From assembly GCA_017305665.1 (NCBI GenBank), contig JAFKKH010000007.1, positions 186,001 to 250,000 of the forward strand: a DNA stretch of 64,000 nucleotides. The letters run 5' to 3'. The stretch's first letter is position 1; every line of letters starts with the position of its first letter. A model generated the notes under the pieces. It saw nothing but the letters and a program-made list of their open reading frames with translations, was not told the origin of the DNA and did no database searches. This document shows positions 18,219 through 26,951 of this stretch, piece after piece. Both the position numbers and the translations under genes were made by a program. The stretch is from Hyphomicrobiales bacterium. Its GTDB lineage: Bacteria; Pseudomonadota; Alphaproteobacteria; Rhizobiales; Xanthobacteraceae.

Positions 18219-18827
18219 TCAGCTCCTGCGCTTGACGAGTTTCGTTGTCCGCGGGATGGCGACGATGACATCGTCGGCCACCAGCACCACGTCGATTCCG
18301 CGAGGAAACAGCGACGCATTGATTGCAAGGCGATCGAACAGATCCGACGGCTCGATCGTGGCCTTGAAAGCCGCAACACCGTCAATGCCCGGCCCGCTCA
18401 GTTCGTAGGACGGTCCTTGCGTAAGGCTAGCAACCTGGAGGATGATCGACGTCGACCGATCAGGATAAGTGTCGGTCCCCACCGAGAACTTCATCAGCTC
18501 GGGCAGTGCCGCGACATCACCGATCAAGGCAAAGCTACAGATCGACGGATCCGCGACGACTGGCGTGCCGGTATGGAATTTCAGCCACTTCGCAACCTCA
18601 AGCGTTTCGGAAAATGCCGTGTCGAGCCAAACCGGTGTATCGTGATCGAACAGCGTGAGCGCAATAGCCGCCGTACCACGCATCATCCTCGATGGCGTTC
18701 CGACAGACGGTGTGATCGGTTGCACACTGGCCGGCCGCGCCATGGCTTCCATGACGGAGCGGAAGACCGATTGGGCGGACATCACCTTGTCGGCCAAACC
18801 GGCCGGCAATTCCTGAGTCGTCGTCAT
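18219..18827 (-). CDS. phnH: C-P lyase core subunit PhnH
   Basis: A 202-residue PhnH, a fold-type I-like subunit without catalytic PLP that dimerises in the PhnG2H2I2J2 core. The family opening is seen in DKVMSAQSVFRSVMEAMARP, with ALTLFDHDTPVWLD and GTDTYPDRSTSIILQV further on. It begins 3 bp after phnG. Confidence 0.94.
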   Translation of the reverse strand: MTTTQELPAGLADKVMSAQSVFRSVMEAMARPASVQPITPSVGTPSRMMRGTAAIALTLFDHDTPVWLDTAFSETLEVAKWLKFHTGTPVVADPSICSFALIGDVAALPELMKFSVGTDTYPDRSTSIILQVASLTQGPSYELSGPGIDGVAAFKATIEPSDLFDRLAINASLFPRGIDVVLVADDVIVAIPRTTKLVKRRS

Positions 18828-18830
18828 GGA

Positions 18831-19307
18831 TCAGCCCTCGCCCCGCACCATGGTGTAGAAATCGACTTTGGTCGCAGCCGTTTCAGCGGCCTGCCGCGAT
18901 CGCCGTTGAGATAGCGCGGTGCGCAACGGCGCTATCACCCTGGCTTCGATGTCGCCCACAAATTGCTCGGTTTGAATCAAGGCGTCGCACAACGCCATCA
19001 ATCGCGCCTTGTCCTGATCGCGCCCCAACGTATAGCCGAAGCCAACCTCGCCGCTCATGAGTCGCGCGACCGCGCGGGATACAGTCGCTTCGCCGAGATT
19101 GAAGGCTCGTCCGTCGCCACCGATCCGACCTCTCATCATCACGAGACCGCTTTCCGGCTCCCGCAAGAACTCGTGATTTGGCAAAGCGACGGCTTGAAGC
19201 AGCTTGGTGACATCTTCCGTTGCCGAATGGGCAAGGATGCGCATTGCATCTTTACGGACGACGATAGAACCGCCGCTGCCCCGCTTCTCGTCAGATATGG
19301 CTGTCAT
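18831..19307 (-). CDS. phnG: C-P lyase core subunit PhnG
   Basis: A 158-residue PhnG and the first gene of the phnGHIJKLMN-flavoprotein transcript. Recognisable pieces are LREPESGLVMMRGRIGGDGRAFNLGE and TVSRAVARLMSGEVGFGYTLGRD (each cited in part), typical of PhnG. It is transcribed away from phnF across a 107-bp gap that holds the PhnF operator, so it should be repressed by PhnF. Confidence 0.93.
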   Translation of the reverse strand: MTAISDEKRGSGGSIVVRKDAMRILAHSATEDVTKLLQAVALPNHEFLREPESGLVMMRGRIGGDGRAFNLGEATVSRAVARLMSGEVGFGYTLGRDQDKARLMALCDALIQTEQFVGDIEARVIAPLRTALSQRRSRQAAETAATKVDFYTMVRGEG

Positions 19308-19331
19308 TCGGGCCGCGCCTTGTCTCGATCA

Positions 19332-19355
19332 AGTTGTCTATGTTATTAGACAACT
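19332..19355. promoter_or_regulatory. Perfect palindrome, probable PhnF operator
   Basis: AGTTGTCTA and TAGACAACT form a 9-bp perfect inverted repeat around the spacer TGTTAT. It lies in the phnG/phnF divergent gap, 24 bp before phnG and 59 bp before phnF. This is the expected place and size for a GntR/HutC-type operator controlling both directions. Confidence 0.75.
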
Positions 19356-19414
19356 CAGTAGCGCACCGCCGTGAAGGTTTCATGACATCACGGTAGCGAT
19401 GGAGGCAACTTGCG

Positions 19415-20143
19415 ATGAATGTCCAGGATACCTCTATCGGAGTTGCGTTGTGGCGCCGCGTTGCCGATGGCATCGAGCGTGACATTGCGAACGGAACCTT
19501 TGCGGCAGGACACAAACTCCCCGGCGAAACCGAGATCGCCGAAGCGTATCAGGTCAATCGGCACACGGTTCGCCGCGCACTGGCCATGCTGTCTGAACGC
19601 GGATTGGTCCGTGCCGAGCGAGGCAGCGGTACTTATGTGGAAGCGCAGCGCCTCGCTTATCCCCTGCATGCCCATACGCGGTTTTCAGAGATCGTCGGCG
19701 TCAGCGGCCACGAACCCCGCGGACAACTCATCGATGCCTCGGACGACGTTGCAACGCGCCATCTCGCGCGCACTCTTGGATTAAAAGCCGGCGCGCCGTT
19801 GACCCGCATTGAATCCTTACGGCTCTCCGATCGAACACCGATCTGCATCAGCACCACCTGGCTTGCTGCCGATCGGTTTCATGATGCCGGCCGCGTGTTT
19901 GCCAGCGTTCGCTCGATGACAAAACTGCTGGCGCATTTCGGCATCCGTGACTATCGCCGTGCTTCGACACGTATTACCGCAGCAATCGCCACCGCGACGG
20001 ATGCCATCAGGCTCGAACTCCCGATCGGTCGTCCGGTACTTGTGGTCGATTCGACCGATGTTGACGTTTCGGGGAAACCGCTGATGACGAAACGTGCTCG
20101 CTTCGCTGCCGAGCGCGTCGAATTCCTGGTGGAAAACGACTAA
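19415..20143 (+). CDS. phnF: Phosphonate metabolism transcriptional regulator PhnF (GntR/HutC family)
   Basis: A 242-residue regulator. The winged helix at about residues 10-75 contains GHKLPGETEIAEAYQVNRHTVRRAL. A UTRA ligand domain follows (about 90-235, ending PLMTKRARFAAERVEFLVEN). GGAGG lies 10 bp before the ATG. It is divergent from phnG and adjacent to phnE, as PhnF usually is in rhizobial loci. It probably represses phnG-N, and perhaps itself, through the palindrome at 19332. Confidence 0.92.
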   Translation: MNVQDTSIGVALWRRVADGIERDIANGTFAAGHKLPGETEIAEAYQVNRHTVRRALAMLSERGLVRAERGSGTYVEAQRLAYPLHAHTRFSEIVGVSGHEPRGQLIDASDDVATRHLARTLGLKAGAPLTRIESLRLSDRTPICISTTWLAADRFHDAGRVFASVRSMTKLLAHFGIRDYRRASTRITAAIATATDAIRLELPIGRPVLVVDSTDVDVSGKPLMTKRARFAAERVEFLVEND

Positions 20144-20147
20144 CCCT

Positions 20148-21005
20148 TCAGGTCACTGCTCTCCGACCGATGATCGCAAACCGCAGCCGGTCCGAAATCC
20201 AGTCGATGATCGCCACAGTGATAAGAATCATGATGACTGCAAAGGCCACTTGATCGAAATCATATGTTCGGATCTGTTCCGACAACTGCAAACCGATACC
20301 ACCGGCGCCGACGATACCGATGATCGTCGCTGACCGCACATTGGACTCGATAAAATAGAGAATTTGCCCAGCGATGATCGGCAAGATCTGCGGCAACAAT
20401 CCAAACCGAACCGCCGCAAAATCGGTTCCGCCGCTCGCAAGCACGGACACCCGCCCCTTCTCATCGGCCGATTCAATCGCCTCCGAAAACAGCTTTCCAA
20501 GCGCACCGGTATCAGACACGGCAATCGCAAGAATGCCGGCAAACGGACCGAGGCCCACGACACCGACGAAGACCAGAGCCCAGATCAAGGCGTCAATGCT
20601 GCGGATGACATCGAAGAATCGGCGGACGGTGAAGCGGACGAGCGGATGCAAAGTTGTATTGCTGGCCGCCAGAAAACTGAGCGGGAACGCAAATATCGTT
20701 GCAATCAGCGTTCCCAAAAAGGCGATCGCAAGCGTTTCTCCCATCGCTTTCAGCAAAAGGTCAAGATGCCCTCCGCTCGACGGCGGAAACATCAGGGTGA
20801 TGAATTTTGCAAGGGCGGTCAGGCCTCGCAGAATCTCATTGAATGGGATCGCTAGCCACCAGACGGAAAACACCGTGAAAGCGGCAATTCCAAAAGAGAC
20901 AACGAAGCCTCGAGTCCGGGCCCGCGCCGACGCCTCGAACAGATGACGATGGCGGTCGAGAATAGCAGCCGCCTGCTCGCTGTTCGCACCGAGGAGCGGA
21001 TTCAT
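20148..21005 (-). CDS. phnE: Phosphonate ABC transporter permease PhnE (second copy in operon)
   Basis: A 285-residue inner-membrane permease with about six hydrophobic segments. The PhnE family stretch FFDVIRSIDALIWALVFV is followed by GPFAGILAIAVSDTGALGKLF and VRSATIIGIVGAGGIG. It overlaps the preceding phnE by 4 bp. It probably forms a heterodimer with that protein, served by PhnC. It ends 4 bp from the convergent phnF. Confidence 0.93.
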   Translation of the reverse strand: MNPLLGANSEQAAAILDRHRHLFEASARARTRGFVVSFGIAAFTVFSVWWLAIPFNEILRGLTALAKFITLMFPPSSGGHLDLLLKAMGETLAIAFLGTLIATIFAFPLSFLAASNTTLHPLVRFTVRRFFDVIRSIDALIWALVFVGVVGLGPFAGILAIAVSDTGALGKLFSEAIESADEKGRVSVLASGGTDFAAVRFGLLPQILPIIAGQILYFIESNVRSATIIGIVGAGGIGLQLSEQIRTYDFDQVAFAVIMILITVAIIDWISDRLRFAIIGRRAVT

Positions 21006-21898
21006 GACCGCGCTCCTTGCCCCGACAACTGATGCCGAAGCCTTTCGGTTGCGAGGTCGATCACAATAACACAGATGATGATCATCAGAAGAATGGCGCT
21101 GACATCGGTATAGTAGAATTTGCGGATCGCGACGAAAAGATCCTGCCCGATCCCCCCCGCGCCAACCAGGCCGACGATCGATCCCGACCGCACATTGATT
21201 TCGAAGCGCAGCAAGGCGTAGCTGGCAACAGTCGACATGATCTGTGGAAACACGCCGAACCGAGCGCTCTCGACAAAATTGCTTCCAGTTGCGCGAACGC
21301 CCTCGACCGGCTTCATGTCGATATTCTCAATCGCCTCGGTAAACAGCTTGCCCAGCGTACCGAACGAGTGAATTCCGATGGCAAGAATTCCGGCCAACGG
21401 CCCGAGGCCAAATGCGCTGACGAACATCAGCGCAAAGACTAGGTCGGGCACCGTCCTGCAGAATTCGAATATACGCTTGGCCGTCCAGCGAATCGCAGCG
21501 TTTGGAGCGAGGTTTGCTGCGGCAAGTGGGGCCATCAGCAACGCTCCGCCGGCCCCCAGCAGCGTCGCCAGATAGGCAATCAGCAAGGTGTCGATCAGGA
21601 GTTTGAGCCAACCGGTTGCGTTCCAGTACCAATCGGCGACGTCAGCAAAAAAATGCGCTGTGCCGAGTTTCGGCATGATCCGGCCGAAATAGCTGGTGAA
21701 ATTCGAGATATTGTCGAACAGGTTACTTGGATCAACTTCGCCAATCCGGGCCGCAAGAACCGTCAGGACTGCTAGAACCGCCAGGACAAGCAGCGATTGC
21801 CGACGACGGCGCCGGATGACGCGCTGATAGTCAGCGACAAGGCTGTCCAGCCGGGCCGGGGATACAAGCGGAATTGTGGAAGGCATGACGTTCGGCAC
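21002..21898 (-). CDS. phnE: Phosphonate ABC transporter permease PhnE (first copy in operon)
   Basis: A 298-residue PhnE paralogue with the same core (FEFCRTVPDLVFALMFV, GPLAGILAIGIHSFGTLGKLF, VRSGSIVGLVGAGGIGQDLF). The start is uncertain: GTG at 21898 gives the full frame and ATG at 21886 is four codons inside, and neither has a clear ribosome site. A strong hairpin (21903-21937) separates it from phnD, so it may be made at a lower level than the binding protein. Confidence 0.91.
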   Translation of the reverse strand: MPNVMPSTIPLVSPARLDSLVADYQRVIRRRRRQSLLVLAVLAVLTVLAARIGEVDPSNLFDNISNFTSYFGRIMPKLGTAHFFADVADWYWNATGWLKLLIDTLLIAYLATLLGAGGALLMAPLAAANLAPNAAIRWTAKRIFEFCRTVPDLVFALMFVSAFGLGPLAGILAIGIHSFGTLGKLFTEAIENIDMKPVEGVRATGSNFVESARFGVFPQIMSTVASYALLRFEINVRSGSIVGLVGAGGIGQDLFVAIRKFYYTDVSAILLMIIICVIVIDLATERLRHQLSGQGARS

Positions 21899-21902
21899 AA
21901 GC

Positions 21903-21937
21903 GAAAAGGGAGCGGCGTCAATCGCCGCTCCCTTTTC
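21903..21937. terminator. Strong hairpin between phnD and phnE (partial terminator)
   Basis: AAAAGGGAGCGGCG and CGCCGCTCCCTTTT pair over 14 bp, with one further G-C pair outside, around a TCAAT loop. A-rich and T-rich flanks are part of the stem, as in bidirectional terminators. It sits in the 44-bp gap after phnD on the minus strand and could reduce read-through into phnE or protect the phnD message. Confidence 0.7.
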
Positions 21938-21942
21938 AGACC

Positions 21943-22854
21943 TTATGAGCGCTTCTTGCGCATATCGTTGACGAACTGAATCATTTCCACAGTGGATTCA
22001 TAGTCCTTGTGCGTGACCGGCACGAATTCCTTATCCTTGCCGTCCGACAGGCGTGCGAAGGCGTCTTTTGCCTTGGTCGGCGCATCGATGAACGCCTTCT
22101 TGATCTGCTCCTTTAGATCTTCCGGCAGGTTCGAGAGATAAGCATAGGGCGAGCCGGCGAGCAGGCCCGACTTGAAGATGACCCGGAAGTCTTCCTTCTT
22201 CACCATTCCCTTCTTCACCATGCGGGTGAGATTGGAATCGATATCGGAGTTCCACCAGTCCGCAGCGCAGTCGACCGTGCCCTTGTCCAGAGCGATCACG
22301 CCGTTCTCATGGCTGCCGGTAATGATGGACTTGCCGAAGAAGCTGTCGACGTCGATTCCGATCTTGTGAAGGAAGAAACGCGGCGCGTTGTAGCCGGACG
22401 TCGAATTCGGATCGACGAAGCCAATGGTCTTGCCCTTGAGGTCCTTGATGTCCTTGTAGGGGCTCGACGCCTTCACGTAGATGACGGAATAATACCCGAC
22501 ACTGCCGTCCTGGTTGCGGCTCGTGACGAACGGCTCGGTCTTGACGCCGGTCATGTAGGCCGTCGAATAGGAAGCCGGACCGTAATAGGCGATCTGGATG
22601 TTTCCTGCCCGCTGCCCCTCGATGACCGCCGCATAGTCGTTGGCGATCCGCAGCTTCACAGGCACGCCGAGTTCTTTGCTCAGATAATCCATAAAGGGCG
22701 CGTAACGATCACCCACGCCGGATGCGTTTTCCGCCGGAATGACCGCGAAGGTCAGCTCCTTGTATTTCGATTTCCAGTCGTCGGCGTGCGCGGCGCTGGT
22801 CACAAAAGCGACCGCAAGCGCACCTGCGGATATGAAAATACGACGGTTCAACAT
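21943..22854 (-). CDS. phnD: Phosphonate ABC transporter substrate-binding protein PhnD
   Basis: A 303-residue periplasmic protein with a signal peptide (residues 1-24, ending SAAHADD). The PhnD core follows: LTFAVIPAENASGVGDRYAPF (cited in part), IAYYGPASYSTAYM and FVDPNSTSGYNAPRFFL. It delivers phosphonates to PhnE/PhnC. It lies 83 bp after phnC, and the gap contains a (TG)6T run at 22888-22900 about 34 bp before the ATG. Confidence 0.95.
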   Translation of the reverse strand: MLNRRIFISAGALAVAFVTSAAHADDWKSKYKELTFAVIPAENASGVGDRYAPFMDYLSKELGVPVKLRIANDYAAVIEGQRAGNIQIAYYGPASYSTAYMTGVKTEPFVTSRNQDGSVGYYSVIYVKASSPYKDIKDLKGKTIGFVDPNSTSGYNAPRFFLHKIGIDVDSFFGKSIITGSHENGVIALDKGTVDCAADWWNSDIDSNLTRMVKKGMVKKEDFRVIFKSGLLAGSPYAYLSNLPEDLKEQIKKAFIDAPTKAKDAFARLSDGKDKEFVPVTHKDYESTVEMIQFVNDMRKKRS

Positions 22855-22937
22855 GTCTGCCTTCTCCTGTTGGCTGATTGATCTTGTTGTGTGTGTGTGT
22901 ACTGCAGCAGCCTGACACCTGCTGCCAACGCGGATCG

Positions 22938-23750
22938 CTATGCAACTGCAGGCACGCCAATCACGCGATCTTCCATCGAAGCGCCGACCCGCCTGCCAGT
23001 ACCGGCAGTCGAGGACGAGGCTGCACCATAGAGGCGCTGCGTCTCGAGTTCGGTCAGTTGCTCGGGCGTGCCGTCAAACACGACCTTGCCGGCCGCCATT
23101 CCGATCAGGCGATCGCAATAGCCTCGTGCCAATTCCAATGAATGCAAATTGCATATGACGGTGATGCCATAGTCCTTATTGATACGCTGCAAGGCGTCCA
23201 TGACGACCTTGGTATTATGCGGATCGAGCGACGCGATCGGCTCATCCGCCAGAATGAGGCCGGGCTCCTGCACCAACGCACGCGCGATCGCAACGCGCTG
23301 CTGCTGGCCTCCGGAAAGCTGGTCGGCGCGCTGCGCAGCGAGCGATGCAATTTCGAATTGCTCAAGTGCCGCCAATGCCATGGCCTTGTCCGCGGCAGGC
23401 CACAGCTTCATCAACGATCGGGCCGGCGAAACATTGGCTAAACGCCCCATCAACACATTGGTCAAAACGTCGAGTCGACCAATGAGATTGAACTGCTGGA
23501 AAATCATTGCAGAACGCGCGCGCCAACTGCGCAGCTCGCGTCCTTTCAACGCATGAACGTCGACGCCGTCAAACACGATGCGTCCCGACGAGAGGGGTGC
23601 AAGGCGATTGATGGCGCGCAGAAGCGTCGATTTGCCAGCTCCCGAGCGTCCGATGACGCCGACAAACCGGCCCGCTTCGACGGAGAAGGACACCTTGTCG
23701 ACCGCCGATTTCGTGCCGAAGCGGCACGACAGGTCTTCCACCACCAACAT
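22938..23750 (-). CDS. phnC: Phosphonate ABC transporter ATP-binding protein PhnC
   Basis: A 270-residue ATPase driving phosphonate uptake. Walker A is [13 protein letters not shown], the signature [15 protein letters not shown] and Walker [13 protein letters not shown]. It also has the PhnC-specific [12 protein letters not shown] and [20 protein letters not shown]. It is the first gene of phnCDEE and is transcribed away from the acetyltransferase operon across a 180-bp gap. Confidence 0.95.
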   Translation of the reverse strand: MLVVEDLSCRFGTKSAVDKVSFSVEAGRFVGVIGRSGAGKSTLLRAINRLAPLSSGRIVFDGVDVHALKGRELRSWRARSAMIFQQFNLIGRLDVLTNVLMGRLANVSPARSLMKLWPAADKAMALAALEQFEIASLAAQRADQLSGGQQQRVAIARALVQEPGLILADEPIASLDPHNTKVVMDALQRINKDYGITVICNLHSLELARGYCDRLIGMAAGKVVFDGTPEQLTELETQRLYGAASSSTAGTGRRVGASMEDRVIGVPAVA

Positions 23751-23845
23751 GACGAACTCCCCATCTTCCGATGCTGGGTTATCGCCTGTTTCCTACAGTT
23801 GTGTGACGCAGCGCGGTGCGGCCGAGGTTGTCAACAGAACGAGAT

Positions 23846-23874
23846 CCGTCACGTCAACGTCATTCCTGTGTCAT
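23846..23874 (+). promoter_or_regulatory. Probable Pho box (PhoB-binding direct repeats)
   Basis: ACGTCAT-TCCT-GTGTCAT (23857-23874) matches the alphaproteobacterial Pho box CTGTCAT-N4-CTGTCAT at 11 of 14 specified bases. A third GTCA at 23848 keeps the same 11-bp pitch. It is oriented towards the plus-strand acetyltransferase operon and lies about 57 bp before its ATG. It may also serve phnC on the other strand. Confidence 0.55.
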
Positions 23875-23930
23875 CAAGCTCTTTGATGACATCTTCAAGC
23901 CGCTCGCGGCGTTGCAGCTTGGAAGTTCGT

Positions 23931-24593
23931 ATGGCCGGCAAGACTCTTTCGATCGATCCTTACGTCGATTCAACAGCAAGACTGACGGACACTCGTCTTG
24001 GCGCTTACTGTGAAGTCGGCGCGCGCACCATTCTTCTCGACGTGCACATGGACGACTATTCTTATGTCGTCAACGATTCACAGATGACCTACACGACCAT
24101 CGGCCGGTTCTGCTCCATCGCGGCGATGACGCGGATCAATCCGGGCAATCACCCGATGCACCGGGCGACACAAGCTCACTTCACCTACCGATCGAGCGCA
24201 TATTTTGCCGGCGAGAGTGACGACGAGGAATTCTTCCAATGGCGCAAGAGCCATCGCGTTCACATCGGCCACGACGTCTGGATTGGACACGGCGCGATCG
24301 TGCTGCCGGGCCGTCATATTGGAACGGGTGCGGTTATCGCCGGAGGCGCAGTCGTCACCAAGGACGTCCCCGCCTACACCATCGTCGGCGGCAACCCGGC
24401 CCGACCCATTCGGCGACGCTTTCCTGAAGATATCGCGCAGCGGCTGACTGCCCTTGCCTGGTGGGACTGGGATCATGAGGCCCTTCGCAAGGCCCTTCCG
24501 GATTTCCGCAAACTCGAGGTCGAGGCTTTTCTCGAGAAGTACGAGGCACTCACAATGTCCCTTGAGCCCGTCGGAAAGCGAGCGTCGCGATGA
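23931..24593 (+). CDS. Phosphonate-locus hexapeptide-repeat acetyltransferase
   Basis: A 220-residue left-handed beta-helix acyltransferase of the chloramphenicol-acetyltransferase-like type found in phn loci. Hexapeptide repeats run from about residue 15, with [24 protein letters not shown] (cited in part), then [27 protein letters not shown], the usual xenobiotic acetyltransferase end. The ATG at 23931 has GGAAG upstream; the frame further upstream lies in the promoter region. It overlaps phnM2 by 4 bp. The acceptor may be an aminophosphonate, but this is not shown by sequence. Confidence 0.88.
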   Translation: MAGKTLSIDPYVDSTARLTDTRLGAYCEVGARTILLDVHMDDYSYVVNDSQMTYTTIGRFCSIAAMTRINPGNHPMHRATQAHFTYRSSAYFAGESDDEEFFQWRKSHRVHIGHDVWIGHGAIVLPGRHIGTGAVIAGGAVVTKDVPAYTIVGGNPARPIRRRFPEDIAQRLTALAWWDWDHEALRKALPDFRKLEVEAFLEKYEALTMSLEPVGKRASR

Positions 24594-25777
24594 TCGATAT
24601 CCTCATCACCGGCGGCCGCGCGCTGCTCGGCGGACGCTTTCAGGAAGCATCGCTTTCATTGGAAGAAGGGCAGATCCACGGCCTCGGAGCGATCGATCGC
24701 GCGGGCAGGGTCGAGATTGATGCCCGTGGGTTGCTGGTCCTTCCCGGGATCGTTGATCTTCATGGAGATGCCTTCGAACGACAGATGATGCCGCGCCCCG
24801 GGGTCGACTTCCCGATCGACGTCGCATTGATCGATAGCGACCGGCAGGCAATCTCGAATGGCATCACAACGGTTTTCCACGCTACGACCTGGTCGTGGGA
24901 ACCCGGGCTTCGCAGTGGAGAAAACGCCACGCGCCTGGTCGAAGGGATCGAATTGCTTCGGCCGCGACTCCTTGCCGACACGCGCTTTCACCTTCGTCAC
25001 GAGATCTACAATCTGGACGCTGAAGAACAAATCGCAGCCTGGCTCGACGCCGGATGGATCGACCTGCTCGCCTTCAACGACCACATGGACAACACCGTTG
25101 CGCTGCTCGATAACCCGAAGAAGCGTACCCGGATGATCGAACGCACCGGCCTTTCGAGTGAAGCTTTCGACGACCTTGTCGACAACGTCCTTTCCCGTGC
25201 GAGCCAGGTACTGGATTCGGTATCGCGGCTCGCACAGGCAGCGCGAGACATGAAAGTCAGAATGCTTTCCCATGACGACGAGACACCAGCGGCGCGCGAG
25301 GCTTATCGCGCACAGGGCGTAACCATCGCCGAATTCCCGGTGAACGAAGAGACCGCGCGCGCAGCAGCGGCCGGCAACGATGCCATCGTGTTCGGTGCGC
25401 CCAATGTGGTGAGAGGCGGCAGCCACACCGGCTGGACGAATGCCTCCGAAATGATCGGCAAAGGTCTTTGCTCAGTGCTGGCCTCTGATTACTACTACCC
25501 GGCGCCGCTGCTCGCCCCTTTCCGTCTTGCCGCGGATGGCGTGCTTCCCCTCGCCCGAGCCTGGGATCTGGTTTCCGCAGCGCCCGCACGTGCCTGCGGT
25601 CTTGACGATCGCGGCGTTCTGGCGGAAGCCCAGCGCGCGGACGTTTTGGTGATCGATGACACGGAGCCGATGCGGCCGCGTATCGTGGCGGTCGTCGCAG
25701 CGGGACGTCTGGCCTACATTGGTGATGCCGATCGAATTTCCATCACTGGCGTACCGCACTCCATTGCAGCCGAATAG
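24590..25777 (+). CDS. phnM: Second PhnM-like diphosphatase
   Basis: A 395-residue PhnM-family amidohydrolase. The first metal motif is [19 protein letters not shown] where the operon copy (13536-14702) has [27 protein letters not shown] and [14 protein letters not shown] are conserved. It starts in the stop of the acetyltransferase gene (ATGA). The altered metal-site neighbourhood suggests a different or relaxed substrate, but the family position is clear. Confidence 0.88.
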   Translation: MIDILITGGRALLGGRFQEASLSLEEGQIHGLGAIDRAGRVEIDARGLLVLPGIVDLHGDAFERQMMPRPGVDFPIDVALIDSDRQAISNGITTVFHATTWSWEPGLRSGENATRLVEGIELLRPRLLADTRFHLRHEIYNLDAEEQIAAWLDAGWIDLLAFNDHMDNTVALLDNPKKRTRMIERTGLSSEAFDDLVDNVLSRASQVLDSVSRLAQAARDMKVRMLSHDDETPAAREAYRAQGVTIAEFPVNEETARAAAAGNDAIVFGAPNVVRGGSHTGWTNASEMIGKGLCSVLASDYYYPAPLLAPFRLAADGVLPLARAWDLVSAAPARACGLDDRGVLAEAQRADVLVIDDTEPMRPRIVAVVAAGRLAYIGDADRISITGVPHSIAAE

Positions 25778-25798
25778 GCTCTTCGCCATTCTGGGCCA

Positions 25799-26518
25799 AT
25801 GTCAAATTCTCCTCGTTATGCAATCTACTACACGGCCGAACGCGACAGTCCCCTCGCGATCTTCGGAGCCGAATGTGTCGGATACGATGCGCGAACCGGC
25901 CGCGACGTGCCATTTCCGATCGGAGTTGCGGAAGATTGGCATGATCTCACGCGCGATCCGCGCAAATATGGCTTCCATGCCACCCTCAAAGCACCGATAA
26001 GTCTCGCACCGGGCCGGACCGAGGCTGAATTGCTCAACGCTTGCGCCGACTTCGCCGGCCGGCCTCGCCCTCTTCCAGTTATTACGCCTGTCGTCGGCGC
26101 GATCGGAGGGTTCGTCGCCGTAATCCCGTCGCAGCCGTCAGATGTGCTCGTACAACTGGCTGCTGATTGCGTAGGTTCTTTCGACCCCTTTCGCGCACCG
26201 CTGATGCCGGCGGATCACGCCCGCCGCAGGCCAGAGAAGCTGACGCCTCGTCAACGCGACTATCTCAATCGGTGGGGCTACCCTTACGTGATGGAGGAAT
26301 TCCGCTTCCACATGACCCTCACCGGCCACCTCGATGTGCACAGGCGAGCGGATGTTCTTTCCTTTCTGCAAGACCGTTTTGCGCGGCTAGCGCTCGGTCA
26401 CCTGACGATCGACAGAATTACCGTATTCAAGCAAACCAGCGCGGATCGGCGCTTTCAGGTCGTTCGCGAGTGGCAGCTCCTAAGTAGCGGCGATTTGTCA
26501 AATCCGCAGCCCGGCTGA
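25799..26518 (+). CDS. DUF1045 putative phosphonate-metabolism protein with two HxT motifs
   Basis: A 239-residue protein of the DUF1045 family, known from phn loci but without a firm function. It contains two His-x-Thr motifs, H60-A-T62 (KYGFHATLKAPI) and H171-M-T173 (FRFHMTLTGHL), about 110 residues apart. Each lies in the hydrophobic strand context of 2H phosphoesterases, which open cyclic nucleotide phosphates. No phnP is present in this locus, so this may be the enzyme that opens ribose 1,2-cyclic phosphate. The motifs are seen directly; the function is inference. It follows phnM2 by 21 bp. Confidence 0.82.
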   Translation: MSNSPRYAIYYTAERDSPLAIFGAECVGYDARTGRDVPFPIGVAEDWHDLTRDPRKYGFHATLKAPISLAPGRTEAELLNACADFAGRPRPLPVITPVVGAIGGFVAVIPSQPSDVLVQLAADCVGSFDPFRAPLMPADHARRRPEKLTPRQRDYLNRWGYPYVMEEFRFHMTLTGHLDVHRRADVLSFLQDRFARLALGHLTIDRITVFKQTSADRRFQVVREWQLLSSGDLSNPQPG

Positions 26519-26532
26519 CAGAAAACGCATCC

Positions 26533-26934
26533 TTACAAGACAAGCTGCGTCTGCGTGATCGTCGCAATAAGGCCGCCCTGATCGTTCTCGAGTCGGGTCT
26601 GCCAGACCTGGGTTCGCCGTCCGCGGTGCACAGGCGTTGCTATCGCCTTCACCGTCGAACCTTCTGCCGCGCCCTTGATGAAATTCGTCTTGCTTTCGAG
26701 CGTCGTCGTTCCCTTAGCATCGGCTGGCAGGTTGATCACGGTCGCAGCAGCGCCGACGGCGTCGGCAAAAGCCATTACGGCGCCGCCATGAATCGTGCTG
26801 CCGCGCGTGCAAAGATCGGCGCGCACGACCATCGTCGCTACCACCCGGTCGAGTTGGGCCTCGACAAAGGTCACGCCCATGGACACTGCGAACGGCATCG
26901 GGCGTCCCTTGATCTTTTCGAGATAGTCCGTCAC
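26533..26934 (-). CDS. PaaI-family hotdog thioesterase
   Basis: A 133-residue hotdog-fold acyl-CoA thioesterase. The motif is CTRGSTIHGGAVMAFADAVG (HGG with the following Asp), and TTLESKTNFIKGA is also typical of PaaI/YbdB-type enzymes. The start is GTG at 26934 with GGAGGTGGCGG just upstream; the longer frame would begin inside the spacer and the preceding gene. It ends the iclR-tctC-paaI transcript and probably recycles CoA from dead-end intermediates. Confidence 0.85.
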   Translation of the reverse strand: MTDYLEKIKGRPMPFAVSMGVTFVEAQLDRVVATMVVRADLCTRGSTIHGGAVMAFADAVGAAATVINLPADAKGTTTLESKTNFIKGAAEGSTVKAIATPVHRGRRTQVWQTRLENDQGGLIATITQTQLVL

Positions 26935-26951
26935 CCGCCACCTCCACGTCC

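Noticed and set aside
22888..22900. Dinucleotide (TG)6T run as a phase-variation switch for phnD
   Set aside because: It is short, about 34 bp upstream of the phnD ATG and outside the coding sequence and the likely promoter core; nothing supports slippage control.
23553..23930. N-terminal extension of the hexapeptide acetyltransferase
   Set aside because: It runs antisense through the start of phnC and across the Pho box, and it lacks acetyltransferase features; the ATG at 23931 fits the family length.
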